Source: Paracoccus methylarcula
GTDB lineage: Bacteria > Pseudomonadota > Alphaproteobacteria > Rhodobacterales > Rhodobacteraceae
Length of the DNA: 64,000 nucleotides
Assembly (NCBI RefSeq): GCF_003007735.2
Contig: NZ_PXNQ02000002.1
Span: forward strand, 248,001-312,000
Reading direction: 5' to 3'
Every line of letters starts with the position of its first letter. The first letter of the stretch is position 1. Positions 8,311-21,564 of the stretch are shown one piece after another. Position numbers and translations under genes: made by a program. A model generated the notes under the pieces. That model made no database searches and was not told the origin of the DNA. It was given only the letters and a program-made list of their open reading frames with translations.

Positions 8311-10124
8311 ATGACAAGGTTGAGTCTGGTAACAGCGCTGCTGATGGGCAGCGTGTGGGCAATGCCTGCGACAGCGCAGCAGGCGACGGATGCGGTTGCG
8401 CCGGAGGCAGCCAGCCCCGAGGCGGAAGGCACTGATGCCTTCGCTGGTCTGGGCGAGACCGCCCGCGCCGCATTGGCCAGCAAGGAGGAAGGCAAGCCGG
8501 TCACCGCGCAGAACTGGATGGTGGCGGCGGCCAATCCGCTGGCTGTCGAGGCCGGGGCCAAGGTGCTTGAGCGTGGCGGATCGGCGGCCGATGCGATGGT
8601 GGCCGTGCAGACCGTGTTGGGGCTGGTCGAGCCGCAAAGCTCGGGGCTGGGCGGAGGTGCCTTCCTCGTCTGGTATGATGCCGAAAGCGGCGAGTTGACC
8701 ACGCTGGACGGTCGCGAAACCGCGCCCAAGGCGGCGACTCCGACCTATTTCCAGGACGAGAATGGCGAGCCGCTGGAATTTTATGACGCGGTGGTCGGCG
8801 GCCGTTCGGTCGGCACGCCGGGCACGCCCGCCTTGCTGGAGGAAGCGCATCGCCGTTGGGGCAAGGTGAACTGGGGCAGCCTGTTCGGCGACGCCATCGC
8901 GCTGGCCGATGAGGCTTTGCCGTTTCGCCGCGCCTGGCCGGGCTGGTGGCCGAGGATAGCGAGCGCTTGGGCCGTTTTCCCGCCACCAAGGCCTATTTCT
9001 TCCCCGGTGGCGAGGCCGTCGCGGCGGGCGATACGCTGAAAAATCCGGAATATGCCCATGTGCTGCGCCGGTTGGCGGCCGAGGGCAGCGAGGCCTTCTA
9101 TGGCGGAGAAATAGCTGAAGGTATCGTCGATACCGTTCGGAATGCAGAGGGAAATCCGGGATTGCTCTCGGCTGACGATCTGGCGGGATACAAGGTCAGG
9201 GAACGTCCGGCGGTCTGTGCCGAATATCGAGATCACGAGGTCTGCGGCATGGGTCCCCCGTCTTCGGGCGGGCTGACCGTGGGGCAGATCCTCGGGATGC
9301 TGGGGGGCTATGATCTTGCCGCGCTTGGGGCCGAGAGCCCGGAAAGCTGGCGGCTGATCGGCGATGCCTCACGTCTCGCCTTTGCGGATCGGGGCCGCTA
9401 CATGGCCGATAGCGACTTCGTGCCGGTCCCGAGCGAAGGCCTGATCTCGCCTGACTACCTGGCCGAGCGGGGACAGTTGCTGTCAGGCGATGATGCTCTG
9501 CCCGAGGTCAGCGCCGGTTCGCCCGGCTGGTCGCACGCGATGAACTGGGGGCAGGACAGCTCGCTGGAACTGCCCTCGACCTCGCATATCTCGATCGTCG
9601 ATGCGGATGGCAACGCGCTGTCCATGACCACCACCATCGAGAACGGCTTCGGCTCGCGCCTGTTCACCCAAGGGTTCTTGCTGAACAACGAACTGACCGA
9701 TTTTTCCTTCGAGACGCATGACGAGGCGGGCTATCCCATCGCCAACCGGTTGGAGCCGGGCAAACGCCCGCGTTCCTCGATGGCGCCCAGCATCGTGATG
9801 AAGGACGGCAAGCCGGTGCTGGTGATCGGCTCTCCGGGCGGCAGCCGGATCATCGGTTATGTCGCCAAGGCGATCATCGGTTACATCGATTGGGGGCTCG
9901 ACGTGCAGCAGGCGGTCGGCCTGCCCAATATCGTCAATCGTTTCGGCACGATGGATATCGAGGCGGGAACCTCGGCCACGGACTTGACGCAACCTCTCGC
10001 GGATATGGGCTTCGAGGTCGAGGAGCGCGACCTGAATTCCGGTTTGCACGGCATCGCGATCACGCCTGAAGGCTTGTTGGGCGGGGCCGATCCGCGCCGT
10101 GAGGGTGTCGCGATAGGCGGTTGA
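8311..10124 (+). CDS. ggt: gamma-glutamyltranspeptidase (frameshift)
   Basis: Secreted autocatalytic N-terminal-nucleophile hydrolase acting on glutathione and other gamma-glutamyl compounds in the periplasm. A signal peptide (MTRLSLVTALLMGSVWAMPATA) follows an AGAACGGGGAGAGG ribosome site. The reading frame breaks at about 8914: the bases GAGGCTTTGCC need one more G or C to give the expected E-G/A-F-A, after which the family sequence continues in the new frame to 10124. The corrected protein is about 604 residues. The self-cleavage nucleophile is the Thr of PSTSHISIVD (about residue 424 after correction), followed by SMTTTIENGFGSRLF. A one-base deletion in the reads is the likely cause. Confidence 0.9.
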
Positions 10125-10135
10125 TACAAAAAGAA

Positions 10136-10165
10136 AACCCCCGGCACGAATGGCCGGGGGTTCTT
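10136..10165. terminator. bidirectional terminator between ggt and acnA
   Basis: Perfect stem AACCCCCGGC (10136-10145) / GCCGGGGGTT (10153-10162) with a 7-base loop. An A-rich stretch lies before it and TTCTT after, so it can act as an intrinsic terminator for both convergent genes. Confidence 0.8.
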
Positions 10166-10184
10166 GTCTGTCTCGGGTATCCGA

Positions 10185-12956
<2,772 letters not shown>

Positions 12957-13052
12957 CAGGGCCTCCCTGTCTGCGAAATGGATGGGTCGGGCATGCGGTC
13001 TCCCTGCTTTGCCTCATGGAGAAGGGTTCTGCAAGGGCATCGCAGAGGTTTT

Positions 13053-13068
13053 GTATGCAATCGCATAC
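13053..13068. promoter_or_regulatory. inverted repeat upstream of acnA
   Basis: GTATGC-AATC-GCATAC, about 100 bases upstream of the acnA start, in a 311-base gap between acnA and the divergent DUF1223 gene. The symmetry and spacing resemble sites of GntR-type or other dimeric repressors; no regulator is assigned. I see nothing else distinct in this gap. Confidence 0.4.
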
Positions 13069-13267
13069 CATACCTTCTGCTGTTGCTCAAGAGGCACGGT
13101 GATATAGCTCGCGCAGACTAACAAAGCCTTGATTTGTCTTGAGCCACCGCATCCGGCTATGCAAGAGATCCACAACCGGTGAATTGGGCTGGACGATGCA
13201 CGGCATATCAGACAGGGCGCGACCGCGTATCCCGGTGCGCGGCCACGGATATCTGATCAAGGGAAAG

Positions 13268-14188
13268 ATGGCGATATTGTCGGTGGCAAAAGCGTATCTG
13301 GGCGGATTAACCATTGCGCTGGTCGCGGCATTGCCCGCGGCCGCGCAGGACGTGGCACGCTCCGGCATGGATGCGCCGGTGATCGCCGCTCCGGCCGATT
13401 CCGGCCGTTTCGCCCCTTCGGCGGCACGGCAATACAGCGCCCCGGAGATGACCGGGTTCAACAGTTTCGCGGCCAGCGACATGGCGCCGCCGCCGCTGGA
13501 CAATTTCACCCCGCCCACGCTGCCGGTGGTGGTCGAGCTGTTCACCGCGCAGGGCTGTTCCTCATGTCCTCCGGCCGATGCGATGCTGGAGACGCTGGCC
13601 GACGATCCGGGGATCCTGCCGCTGTCGCTGCATGTCGATTACTGGGATTACCTGGGCTGGGCGGACAGTTTCGCAAGCCCGGAATTCACCGCACGACAAG
13701 AGGCCTATGCCCGCGCCTCCGGCGAGCGTTCGGTCTATACCCCGCAACTCATCATCGACGGGCAGGACACGGCCGTGGCGCCGGGACCGGCGCAATTGCT
13801 GGGGCTGATCGATGCGCACCGGGCCTCGCCCGCAATGGTCAGCCTGCAGCGCGAGCAGACGCCCGACGGCGACCGGATCGAGATCGTGCCCCTGTCGGAA
13901 CTGGGCGGGCCGATCGACGTGGTCCTGGTCCGCTATGCCCCGCATCGCACGGTCAGGATCAAGGCGGGGGAAAATCGCGACCGTGAAATGACTTACGTCA
14001 ATGTCGTCCTGTCGCTCGACAAGCTGGCCGATTGGGATGGGCAGGCTCCGCTGCGTCTGATCGTGCGGCGGGAGGGGTTGCCCGATGACAGCTTCCCCGC
14101 CGATACCCGTCACGTCATCCTGGTGCAGGAGGAACTGGGCGGTCAGGACATGCCCGGCCCGATTCTCGCCGCGATCGGACTTGACTGA
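13268..14188 (+). CDS. DUF1223 thioredoxin-like secreted protein
   Basis: Secreted or periplasmic protein of the DUF1223 family (306 residues), function unknown. A signal peptide MAILSVAKAYLGGLTIALVAALPAAAQ begins at the ATG at 13268, which has AAGGGAAAG just upstream; the frame is open to 13139 but that extension has no family character. After a proline-rich linker the fold starts VVELFTAQGCSSCPPAD with a CxxC pair at Cys97 and Cys100. HVDYWDYLGWAD, the family hallmark, follows. The CxxC position suggests a redox role, which is inference. Confidence 0.85.
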   Translation: MAILSVAKAYLGGLTIALVAALPAAAQDVARSGMDAPVIAAPADSGRFAPSAARQYSAPEMTGFNSFAASDMAPPPLDNFTPPTLPVVVELFTAQGCSSCPPADAMLETLADDPGILPLSLHVDYWDYLGWADSFASPEFTARQEAYARASGERSVYTPQLIIDGQDTAVAPGPAQLLGLIDAHRASPAMVSLQREQTPDGDRIEIVPLSELGGPIDVVLVRYAPHRTVRIKAGENRDREMTYVNVVLSLDKLADWDGQAPLRLIVRREGLPDDSFPADTRHVILVQEELGGQDMPGPILAAIGLD

Positions 14189-14316
14189 GCCCATCGCCCC
14201 GCCTCGCGAATACCGGGCCTCGGGCGGGTGAGCCGGCAGGCTTGACCGGAATTCCCTTGGATGGACATGATCGGGCAGGGCCGTGGCCCCGCGGACCTGC
14301 GGCGGAGGAAGATGGT

Positions 14317-14706
14317 TTGCTGGATCATATCTGCATCGGGATTGCCGATCTTGCGCGCAGCAGGCGCTTCTATGCCGCCGCCCTGGCACCCCTGGGTTAC
14401 CGGATAACAGTTGAGCAGGCCGATGCCGTTGGCTTCGGCGTGGCCGAGGGCAGCCGCAGATCGCTCGATCCGGGCGGGGAGTTCTGGATCGCGTCGGGCG
14501 CGCCGGTGCCGCCTCTGCCTCATCTCGCCTTCAGCGCGGGGACGCGGCAAGAGGTCGACGCGTTCTTCCGCGCCGCGATAGGGGCAGGGGGCGGGGATAA
14601 TGGCAAACCCGGCCTGCGCCCCCGCTATCACGAGAATTACTATGCCTGTTTCGTGATCGACCCGGACGGCTACAATATCGAGGCGGTTTGTCACGAGGCA
14701 GTGTGA
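14317..14706 (+). CDS. VOC-family (glyoxalase-like) protein
   Basis: A 129-residue protein of the vicinal-oxygen-chelate fold. It starts LLDHICIGIADLARSRRFY, giving a metal-site His near the N-terminus, and ends YYACFVIDPDGYNIEAVCH with the usual C-terminal Glu. The TTG at 14317 is chosen because GGAGGAAG (14304-14311) lies 5 bases before it and it places the His at the family position; the frame also has an ATG at 14242 without a ribosome site. The substrate is unknown; such proteins include glyoxalase and dioxygenase relatives. Confidence 0.75.
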   Translation: MLDHICIGIADLARSRRFYAAALAPLGYRITVEQADAVGFGVAEGSRRSLDPGGEFWIASGAPVPPLPHLAFSAGTRQEVDAFFRAAIGAGGGDNGKPGLRPRYHENYYACFVIDPDGYNIEAVCHEAV

Positions 14707-14814
14707 CCGAGATTCACGGCTTGGAGACCATTTACAGGGCTGTGACCGATTTTCAGGCGGCCCCGGTCCGCAAATAATCTTGCGCATTCTGCAAAATCCG
14801 GCCATCACCCCGCC

Positions 14815-15714
14815 ATGAGCGAGTGGATCATCCAGATCGCGGGCACGCCCGAGGGCGCGCGGTTGGCATCAATCCTCGCGCTGAGCGCGGCGTTCCTGCA
14901 CGCGGTGTTCGGAGCGTTGCAGAAAGGTCGCCACGACCCCTGGATCAGCCGGGCGGCGATCGATCTGAGCTATGGGCTGATCGCCCTGCCGGTGGCGCTG
15001 TTCGTGGTGCCATGGCCCTCGGCGGGGCTTTGGCCGGTGCTGTTCGGGGCGATGGCGATCCATATCGTCTACAAGATCGGGCAGGCGCAGACCTATCAGC
15101 GGGGCGCCTATACCGTCGTCTACCCGGTGGTGCGCGGCAGCGGCCCGCTTTTCACCGTGATCGCCGCCGGGGTGGTGTTCCGCGAGCATTTCAACCTGGT
15201 GCAATGGCTGGGCGTGCTGCTGCTGGTGGGCGGGATCTTCGGGCTCGCGGTCTATAACCGGATTCGCCTGACCATCGGGCGCGACACATTGGGGCCGGCG
15301 CTGGCGTGGGCGCTGGTAACCGGCGGGCTGGTGGCGCTTTATACCACCTATGATGCCTGGGGCATCCGGCTGGCGGCCGATCCGTTCACATTCCTGGCAT
15401 GGTTCTTCCTGCTGGATTCCCTTTTCATGCCGCTCTGGAACCGGCGCCGCCTTGCCGCCCTGCCGAGATCCGAGATCGGGCCGCTGGCATTGCGTGGAAT
15501 TGCGGGGGCTTTTGTCGCGCTGGCGAGCTTTGGATCGATCATGCTGGCCACGAGGATCGACGATGTCGGGCGGGCGGCGGTGCTGCGCGAGACCTCGACC
15601 GTCTTCGCGGCCCTTGTCGGCTGGATGATCCTGGGCGAAAAGGTGGGGCCGGTTCGCGCGGTCCTGATGGCGGTGATCGCCGCGGGCGCGGTGATTGTCG
15701 AGCTTGGGGTCTGA
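14815..15714 (+). CDS. EamA/DMT-type permease
   Basis: Inner-membrane transporter of the drug/metabolite superfamily: 299 residues with about ten hydrophobic helices in two repeats (roughly 12-140 and 158-298). The second repeat ends with the typical VFAALVGWMILGEKVGPV segment. The cargo cannot be predicted. It lies 21 bases upstream of yciB and is likely co-transcribed with it. Confidence 0.82.
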   Translation: MSEWIIQIAGTPEGARLASILALSAAFLHAVFGALQKGRHDPWISRAAIDLSYGLIALPVALFVVPWPSAGLWPVLFGAMAIHIVYKIGQAQTYQRGAYTVVYPVVRGSGPLFTVIAAGVVFREHFNLVQWLGVLLLVGGIFGLAVYNRIRLTIGRDTLGPALAWALVTGGLVALYTTYDAWGIRLAADPFTFLAWFFLLDSLFMPLWNRRRLAALPRSEIGPLALRGIAGAFVALASFGSIMLATRIDDVGRAAVLRETSTVFAALVGWMILGEKVGPVRAVLMAVIAAGAVIVELGV

Positions 15715-15735
15715 ACCGGACCAAGGAAGGATGCG

Positions 15736-16344
15736 ATGAAAGAGACGAAACCCTGGGTCAAACCGGCGCTGGAACTGGGACCGGTGCTGCTGTTCTTCGC
15801 CGTCTTCATGCTGTTCCGTGGCGAAGAGGTGAATCTCTTCGGGCGCGAATACGGCGCTTTCATCCTTGCCACGCTGATCTTCGTGCCGGTGCTGGCGCTG
15901 GCGACGCTGATCCAGTGGCGGCTGACCGGCAAGCTGTCGCCGATGCAGATCGCGACGCTGGTGCTGGTGGTGGTGTTCGGCGGGCTGTCGGTCTGGCTGA
16001 ACGATCCGCGCTTCTTCAAGATGAAGCCGACGCTGATCTATCTGCTCTTCGCGATCATCCTCGGGGTCAGCCTGATCGCGCGCAGGAACTGGCTGCAGAT
16101 GGTGTTCTCCGATGCCCTGCCGATGGATGCCGAGGGATGGCGCAAGCTGACCCTGCGCATGGCGCTGGCCTTCCTGGCGCTGGCGGTGGCGAACGAGATC
16201 GTCTGGCGGACCATGTCCGAGACCGCATGGGTCTATTTCAAGACCTTTGGCCTGCCGCTGATCCTGTTTGTCTTCCTGATGGCGAATGCGGGGCTGTTCC
16301 GGGATCACGCACTGGACAAGGATTCGGACGGGACTGAATCCTGA
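15736..16344 (+). CDS. yciB: inner-membrane septation protein YciB/IspZ
   Basis: Five- or six-helix inner-membrane protein (202 residues) linked to septation and envelope growth. Family features: KPALELGPVLLFF at the start, IQWRLTGKLSPMQI, the loop GGLSVWLNDPRFFKMKPT, and ANEIVWR. A strong AAGGAAGGAT lies 5 bases before the ATG. Length is typical. Confidence 0.92.
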   Translation: MKETKPWVKPALELGPVLLFFAVFMLFRGEEVNLFGREYGAFILATLIFVPVLALATLIQWRLTGKLSPMQIATLVLVVVFGGLSVWLNDPRFFKMKPTLIYLLFAIILGVSLIARRNWLQMVFSDALPMDAEGWRKLTLRMALAFLALAVANEIVWRTMSETAWVYFKTFGLPLILFVFLMANAGLFRDHALDKDSDGTES

Positions 16345-16348
16345 AGGG

Positions 16349-17245
16349 TCACGCCCTCAAGCCACCCATCGGGGCAGGGGGCGCCAGCAGGCGCGACCAG
16401 CGCGGCTCGATCCGGCCGGGCAGGCGGGCACGCAGCATCGGCATGGGCAACGCCCATGGCTGGCCAAGCGCGGTGCGGTAGAAATCGAACAATCCCTCGC
16501 GCAGATAGGGCGTCCAATGCGACAGGCGCAGCGGCGTGCGGTCCACCGGGAAACTCAGGTCCCGCAGCGCGTCCAGCGTGCCGCCATGATCGATCTGCAG
16601 ATCGATCCAGTTGCGCCGAGGCGCGTCCAGCCCGAAACCGAGCGCCTGCCGCTGCCCATGACCCAGCCAGATCTCGATGGCGAAATCGAAAAGATCGTTT
16701 TCGCGCGAGGTGACGTTCAATATCTCTGCCCGCCGTCCCGCCGCGCTGTCCATCGCCGCGGCCGCTGCGTCGCGGAATTCGGCGCCGGTCAACAGAATCA
16801 TCCGCCCGATACTGCCCGGATCGGCATGATGCAGCGCCTGCAATGCCACCCGCGCGCCCAGGGAATGCCCGATCAGCGCCACGGGCCGCGCGGCGCACTC
16901 GGCCAGTTCCGAAATGGTCCGGGCCAATGCCGCCCCAGCCTCTCCGGCCTGCCGATAGGCCCGGCCAAGGCGGCCCCGCGCTTCCCATCCGAAGGCCAGC
17001 GCCAGCCCTTCCCCGGGCAGGTCCGTGCCGAAGCCGAGCGCGCGCGGCCAGGACAGGACCCGGCGCGCGTCTGGCTGTGGGTCAAGCGCGAGGATATGGC
17101 GATGCGGGTCATTGGCGGGCTGCGAGGGCGAATAGCGATAACCATGGATCATGGCGATGATCGGCGCGCCTTCGGGCAGGGCCCGGGCCTGCTGCCGCAA
17201 TCCCGGCGGCATCGCGCTATCGGCATTGAGCTTGACGACTGGCAT
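16349..17245 (-). CDS. alpha/beta-fold hydrolase
   Basis: Serine hydrolase fold protein (298 residues). The oxyanion segment MIHGYRYSP is near residue 35 and the nucleophile elbow GHSLGAR gives the catalytic Ser. The frame is open to an ATG at 17305, but the start at 17245 (MPVVKLN) is preferred because it has GGGACGGGAAG upstream and begins as I recall related proteins do. It ends four bases past the convergent yciB stop. The substrate is unknown. Confidence 0.75.
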   Translation of the reverse strand: MPVVKLNADSAMPPGLRQQARALPEGAPIIAMIHGYRYSPSQPANDPHRHILALDPQPDARRVLSWPRALGFGTDLPGEGLALAFGWEARGRLGRAYRQAGEAGAALARTISELAECAARPVALIGHSLGARVALQALHHADPGSIGRMILLTGAEFRDAAAAAMDSAAGRRAEILNVTSRENDLFDFAIEIWLGHGQRQALGFGLDAPRRNWIDLQIDHGGTLDALRDLSFPVDRTPLRLSHWTPYLREGLFDFYRTALGQPWALPMPMLRARLPGRIEPRWSRLLAPPAPMGGLRA

Positions 17246-17867
17246 CCATCGCTTCCCGTCCCGTCCCGACGGGGATTGGATAAGCCGATGCTGCAACAGC
17301 AGCATGACCGGAAGGTGACGGCCACATGACGGCAGGCCCGCGCCACCGGTTCGGGAGACTGGCGGATGACAGGGGCTGCGTCACCGGCCATCGCTGGATG
17401 CGACAAGCCGCGATTCGAGGGAACCGGCCCGCCCCGGCAGGTTCTGTCCACAACTGTCGCGGGAATCCTTTTCACCATTGAATTCCCCCTACCACCACCT
17501 CTATGTTGTGTTCATGCGCCGAAGCCACGCGATCGCGGGCTGAACGGCGCCCACAGTTTCGCAGCGCGGCACCTCTGCCCCAAGCTTTTGGGCGGCATGT
17601 GCCACGCGGAAAACCCCGTCTCAGGCGCGATCAACCGCACCGGGATGACGACAAGCACTGGCCCGAGCCGTCACGGTTCCGGGTCCCACAAAGGAACAGA
17701 CGCGATGACGCGCGCAACGAATGGATGGAAAGGGAGAGGGCAGGCAGGCAGCCTCGCCATCCCGATCCCCATCTCAGCAGCCGCGCCCGCGCCCCAATCA
17801 TGCCGCAGCTTTTCCCGGGTGATGCCCTTGGCACCGCCCGGTTCAAGCCTGCGCGAAAGACATATCA
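17246..17867 (+). promoter_or_regulatory. long leader region of rne
   Basis: A 622-base gap without a convincing gene, upstream of RNase E. A possible sigma-70 promoter is TTGAAT (17478-17483), 18-base spacer, TATGTT (17502-17507), which would give a leader of about 350 bases. RNase E genes are known to be autoregulated through long leaders in enterics; whether that applies here is inference. Confidence 0.35.
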
Positions 17868-20506
17868 ATGGCAAAAAAAATGCTGATCGATGCCACCCAT
17901 GCCGAGGAAACTCGGGTGGTCGTGGTCGACGGAACCAAGGTCGAAGAATTTGATTTCGAGACTGTAAACAAGAGGCAAATCTCGGGGAATATCTATCTGG
18001 CCAAGGTGACGCGGGTCGAGCCCTCGTTGCAGGCGGCCTTCGTGGATTACGGCGGGAACCGTCACGGCTTCCTCGCCTTCGCCGAGATTCATCCGGATTA
18101 CTACCAGATCCCCGCAGCCGACCGCGATGCGCTCATCGCCGAGGAACAGGCCTATGCCGAGGCGCAGGAGGCAGAGGAATCCAGCCGCGGCAGCAAGCGG
18201 CGCAGGTCGTCGTCCAAGGCGGCAAGGGCGCAGAGCGACGACGAGACCGTCAGCGCCGAGGCGCAGGCCGATGACGCCGATGAGGACAAATCCGCCGGGA
18301 ATGACCAGGCGGAGGAGAACGGAGGCGAGGAAACGGACGCCACCGACAAGGATGACAGCATCGAGTCGGTCGCCGACGAGGACGTGACCGAGGAGATCCG
18401 CGTCACGAAGAAACCGCGCCCGCGCCGCTACAAGATTCAGGAGGTCATCAAGGTCCGGCAGATCATGCTGGTGCAGGTGGTCAAGGAAGAACGTGGCAAC
18501 AAGGGGGCCGCGCTGACCACCTATCTGTCGCTGGCCGGCCGCTACTGCGTGCTGATGCCCAATACCGCGCGTGGCGGCGGGATCAGCCGCAAGATCACCA
18601 ATGCCGCCGACCGCAAGAAACTCAAGGATATCGCCGGTGAGCTTTCGGTGCCCAAGGGCGCCGGGCTGATCATCCGCACCGCCGGCAGCCAGCGCACCCG
18701 GACCGAGATCAAGCGCGATTATGAGTATCTCCTCCGCCTGTGGGAGCAGATCCGCGATGTGACCTTCAAATCCGTCGCCCCCGCGCCGATCTACGAGGAA
18801 GGCGACCTGATCAAGCGCTCGATCCGCGATCTCTACAGCAAGGAGATCGACGAGGTGCTGGTCGAGGGCGAGCGTGGCTATCGCGTGGCCAAGGACTTCA
18901 TGAAGATGATCATGCCGTCCCATGCCCGCAACGTGAAGCATTACGCGGATTCCATGCCGCTTTACGCCCGCTACCAGGTGGAAAGCTATCTTGGCGGCAT
19001 GTTCAACCCGGTCGTGCAACTCAAATCCGGCGGCTATATCGTCATCGGCGTGACCGAGGCGCTGGTCGCCATCGACGTGAACTCGGGCCGGGCGACCAAG
19101 GAAGGCTCGATCGAGGACACGGCGCTCAAGACCAATCTCGAAGCCGCGACGAGGTGGCGCGGCAGCTGCGCCTGCGCGACCTTGCCGGGCTGATCGTCAT
19201 CGACTTCATCGACATGGACGAGCGCAAGAACAACTCGGCCGTCGAGAAGCGCCTGAAGGACAAGCTGAAATCCGACCGGGCGCGGATCCAGGTGGGCCGC
19301 ATCTCGGGCTTTGGCCTGATGGAGATGAGCCGCCAGCGCCTGCGCCCCGGCATGCTGGAATCGACCACGCAGCCTTGTGCGCATTGCCACGGCACCGGGC
19401 TGATCCGCTCGGATGACAGTCTCGCGCTCAGCATCCTGCGTGCCATCGAGGAAGAGGGCACCCGCAAGCGTTCGCGCGAGGTGCTGGTGAAGGCGCCGGT
19501 TTCGGTGGCGAATTTCCTGATGAATATCAAGCGCGAGCATATCGCCGGGATTGAGGCGCGTTACGGGCTGTCGATCCGGGTCGAGGCCGATCCGGCGCTG
19601 ATCTCGCCCGATTATGCCATCGAGAAGTTCAAGACCGCGACCCGGCCGGTCGCAGAGGTCTCTCATGCGGCCCTGTCGGTCGATGCCGAGCTGATGGCCA
19701 GCATCGATGACGAGGACGAGGCTGAGCCCGTCGATCAGGAGCAGGAGCGGACCGAGCAAGGCGCCGAGCCGCGTTCTTCCGCCGAGGACGAGTCTGGCGA
19801 AGCTGGCCGCTCGCGCCGCCGCCGCCGCCGTCGCCGCCGGAAAAGCGGCGATGCTGAGGATGGCAATGGGCAGGACATGCCGAAGGACGATGTTTCGTTC
19901 TCCGGTGAGCCCCAGTCCGATGCGGCGCAGGCCCATCCGGCCCAGGGTGAAGCCGATCAGGCCGAGCCCTCTGCGGAAGCTGCTCTCGAGGGGCAGGCGG
20001 CGGAACCCGCCGAGGAAAAACCCGCCCGCCGGACACGTTCGCGGTCGCGGAGCCGCAAGAAGAGCGATGATGACAAGGAACAATCGGCATCCTTGCCCGA
20101 AGTGGTCGATCTGCGCGATCAGCCCGAGGATTCGCGAGCCGAGGAATTCCCCGAGGCGACGGTCCAGCGCGGACGCCGGTCGCGGAAACCGGCGCCCGAT
20201 ACGGCGGGGGAAGTTGCGGCGGAAACCATGGCTGAAGATGTGCCCGAGATCGCAGCGGTTTCCGTCGTGACGGATGAGGACATCCGCGAACCGGCCCCGG
20301 CGGTCGAAGCTGATCCGGCGCCCTCTGGTTCCGTGACCCCGGAACCCGCGCCCCAGGCTGCGGAGACGCCTGCCGCCGAGGAGAAAACCGAGACATCCGA
20401 GGCAGAGCCTGTCGCCGGGACGTCACCGAAAGAGTCCGAGATGGCCGAGACCGCAGAGGAACCCGCCCGGCCCAAGCGCCGCGGTTGGTGGTCCTTCGGC
20501 AGCTAG
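17868..20506 (+). CDS. rne: ribonuclease E (frameshift)
   Basis: Endoribonuclease that starts most mRNA decay and scaffolds the degradosome. It starts MAKKMLIDATHAEETRVVVV, with the S1 RNA-binding region from about residue 35 interrupted by a ~90-residue acidic insertion (about residues 85-175), a feature of alphaproteobacterial RNase E. Catalytic Asp are in AIDVNSGRA and VIDFIDMDE. The Zn-link is CAHC (Cys504, Cys507 after correction). The C-terminal part is acidic, Arg-rich and low-complexity, ending WWSFGS. The frame breaks at about 19147, where GCCGCGACGAGG lacks one base of the expected A-A-D-E-V; the rest continues to 20506. As rne is normally essential, a sequencing deletion is likely. 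Confidence 0.95.
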
Positions 20507-20513
20507 GCCAGTC

Positions 20514-20549
20514 CCGGGCGCCGGAGAAATCCGCGCCCGGTTTCCTTTG
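20514..20549 (+). terminator. intrinsic terminator of rne
   Basis: Perfect 8-bp stem CCGGGCGC (20514-20521) / GCGCCCGG (20533-20540) followed by TTTCCTTTG, starting 8 bases after the rne stop. Confidence 0.75.
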
Positions 20550-20655
20550 TATTTACCGGCCGATCCGCATCGCCCGGACCGCTTGCCCATCTCCCCACGA
20601 AGCTGTGACGACATGACGGCTTTCGCCGGGCGCAGCTTCGTTTAAGGTGCCTGCC

Positions 20656-21399
20656 ATGTTTGGGATCGAACTCGCCACCGCAGCCTTCCTGCCCGCCGCC
20701 TTCGTCGCGCTGCTGGCGGGTATCCTCTCCTTCCTTTCGCCCTGCGTGCTGCCGATCGTGCCGCCCTATCTGGCCTATATGACCGGGGTGAATGTGAACG
20801 GGCTGAAAACCGGCGAACGCAGCGCCGCGCTGCCGGCATTGTTCTTCGTGCTCGGCCTGTCCACGGTTTTCCTGATCATGGGCTTCGCGGCCTCGGCCTT
20901 CGGGCGCGCCTTCCTGCAATACCAGGATGTGCTGGCCAAGGCGGCAGGTGTCACGGTGATCGTGATGGGGCTGCATTTCCTGCATGTCTTCCGCATCCCC
21001 ATCCTTGACCAGGAAGCGCGGATCGAGGCGGGCAAGCAGGGTGGCGGCGCTTTCGGTGCCTATCTGCTGGGGCTGGCCTTCGCCTTTGGCTGGACGCCCT
21101 GCATCGGGCCACAGCTTGGGATGATCCTGTCGCTCGCCGCCGCCGGGGGAGAGATGTCGCGCGGAACCGGCCTGCTGGCCGTCTATGCGCTTGGACTGGG
21201 CATTCCCTTCCTGCTTGCGGCGATCTTCATCGACCGGGCCATCAGCGTGATGAACCGGATCAAGCCGCATCTGAAGCTGATCGAACGCATCATGGGCCTG
21301 CTGCTGCTGATCGTTGGCATCATGCTGCTGACCGGGGCCTTCTCGGCATTCTCCTACTGGCTGCTCGAAACCTTCCCGGGCCTTGCGCAATTGGGCTGA
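20656..21399 (+). CDS. ccdA: cytochrome c biogenesis protein CcdA
   Basis: Inner-membrane thiol carrier that moves electrons from thioredoxin to periplasmic CcmG. The 247-residue protein has six helices with the redox pair Cys30 in FLSPCVLPIVPPY and Cys149 in GWTPCIGPQLG. The ATG at 20656 is used because AAGGTG lies 6 bases before it; a GTG at 20647 in the same frame overlaps that ribosome site. Distance from the ccm operon does not alter the functional link. Confidence 0.93.
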   Translation: MFGIELATAAFLPAAFVALLAGILSFLSPCVLPIVPPYLAYMTGVNVNGLKTGERSAALPALFFVLGLSTVFLIMGFAASAFGRAFLQYQDVLAKAAGVTVIVMGLHFLHVFRIPILDQEARIEAGKQGGGAFGAYLLGLAFAFGWTPCIGPQLGMILSLAAAGGEMSRGTGLLAVYALGLGIPFLLAAIFIDRAISVMNRIKPHLKLIERIMGLLLLIVGIMLLTGAFSAFSYWLLETFPGLAQLG

Positions 21400-21434
21400 C
21401 GGCCTCGTCGGTCGCGCAGAATCAAAGCCGCAGG

Positions 21435-21545
21435 TTCTTCTTCTTCATGAAAATATCCCGCGGGGGTCGCTGGCTGGAGCGCCACTGGTTCGAGAACCAG
21501 CCGGCGACGGGGGCGCGTAGCTCCCCGGCCATCGCGGGACGCAAT
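21435..21545 (-). repeat. dispersed intergenic repeat, copy B
   Basis: Reverse-strand copy of the element at 5956-6065: ATTGCGTCCCGCGA end, central CTGGTTCTCGAACCAG, and GGGATATTTTCATGAAGAAG end. It sits between the convergent ccdA and EamA genes and is the closest match to copy A. Confidence 0.75.
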
Positions 21546-21564
21546 AAACGGCCCGGTTTTCGCC

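Noticed and set aside
17868..20506. RNase E as two separate genes
   Set aside because: Both parts form one continuous RNase E if one base is added near 19147; splitting would separate the two catalytic Asp.
21435..21545. Dispersed repeat read as a tRNA because of its GGTTCGAGAACC core
   Set aside because: The core resembles a T-arm, but there is no acceptor stem, anticodon arm or conserved tRNA spacing around it.
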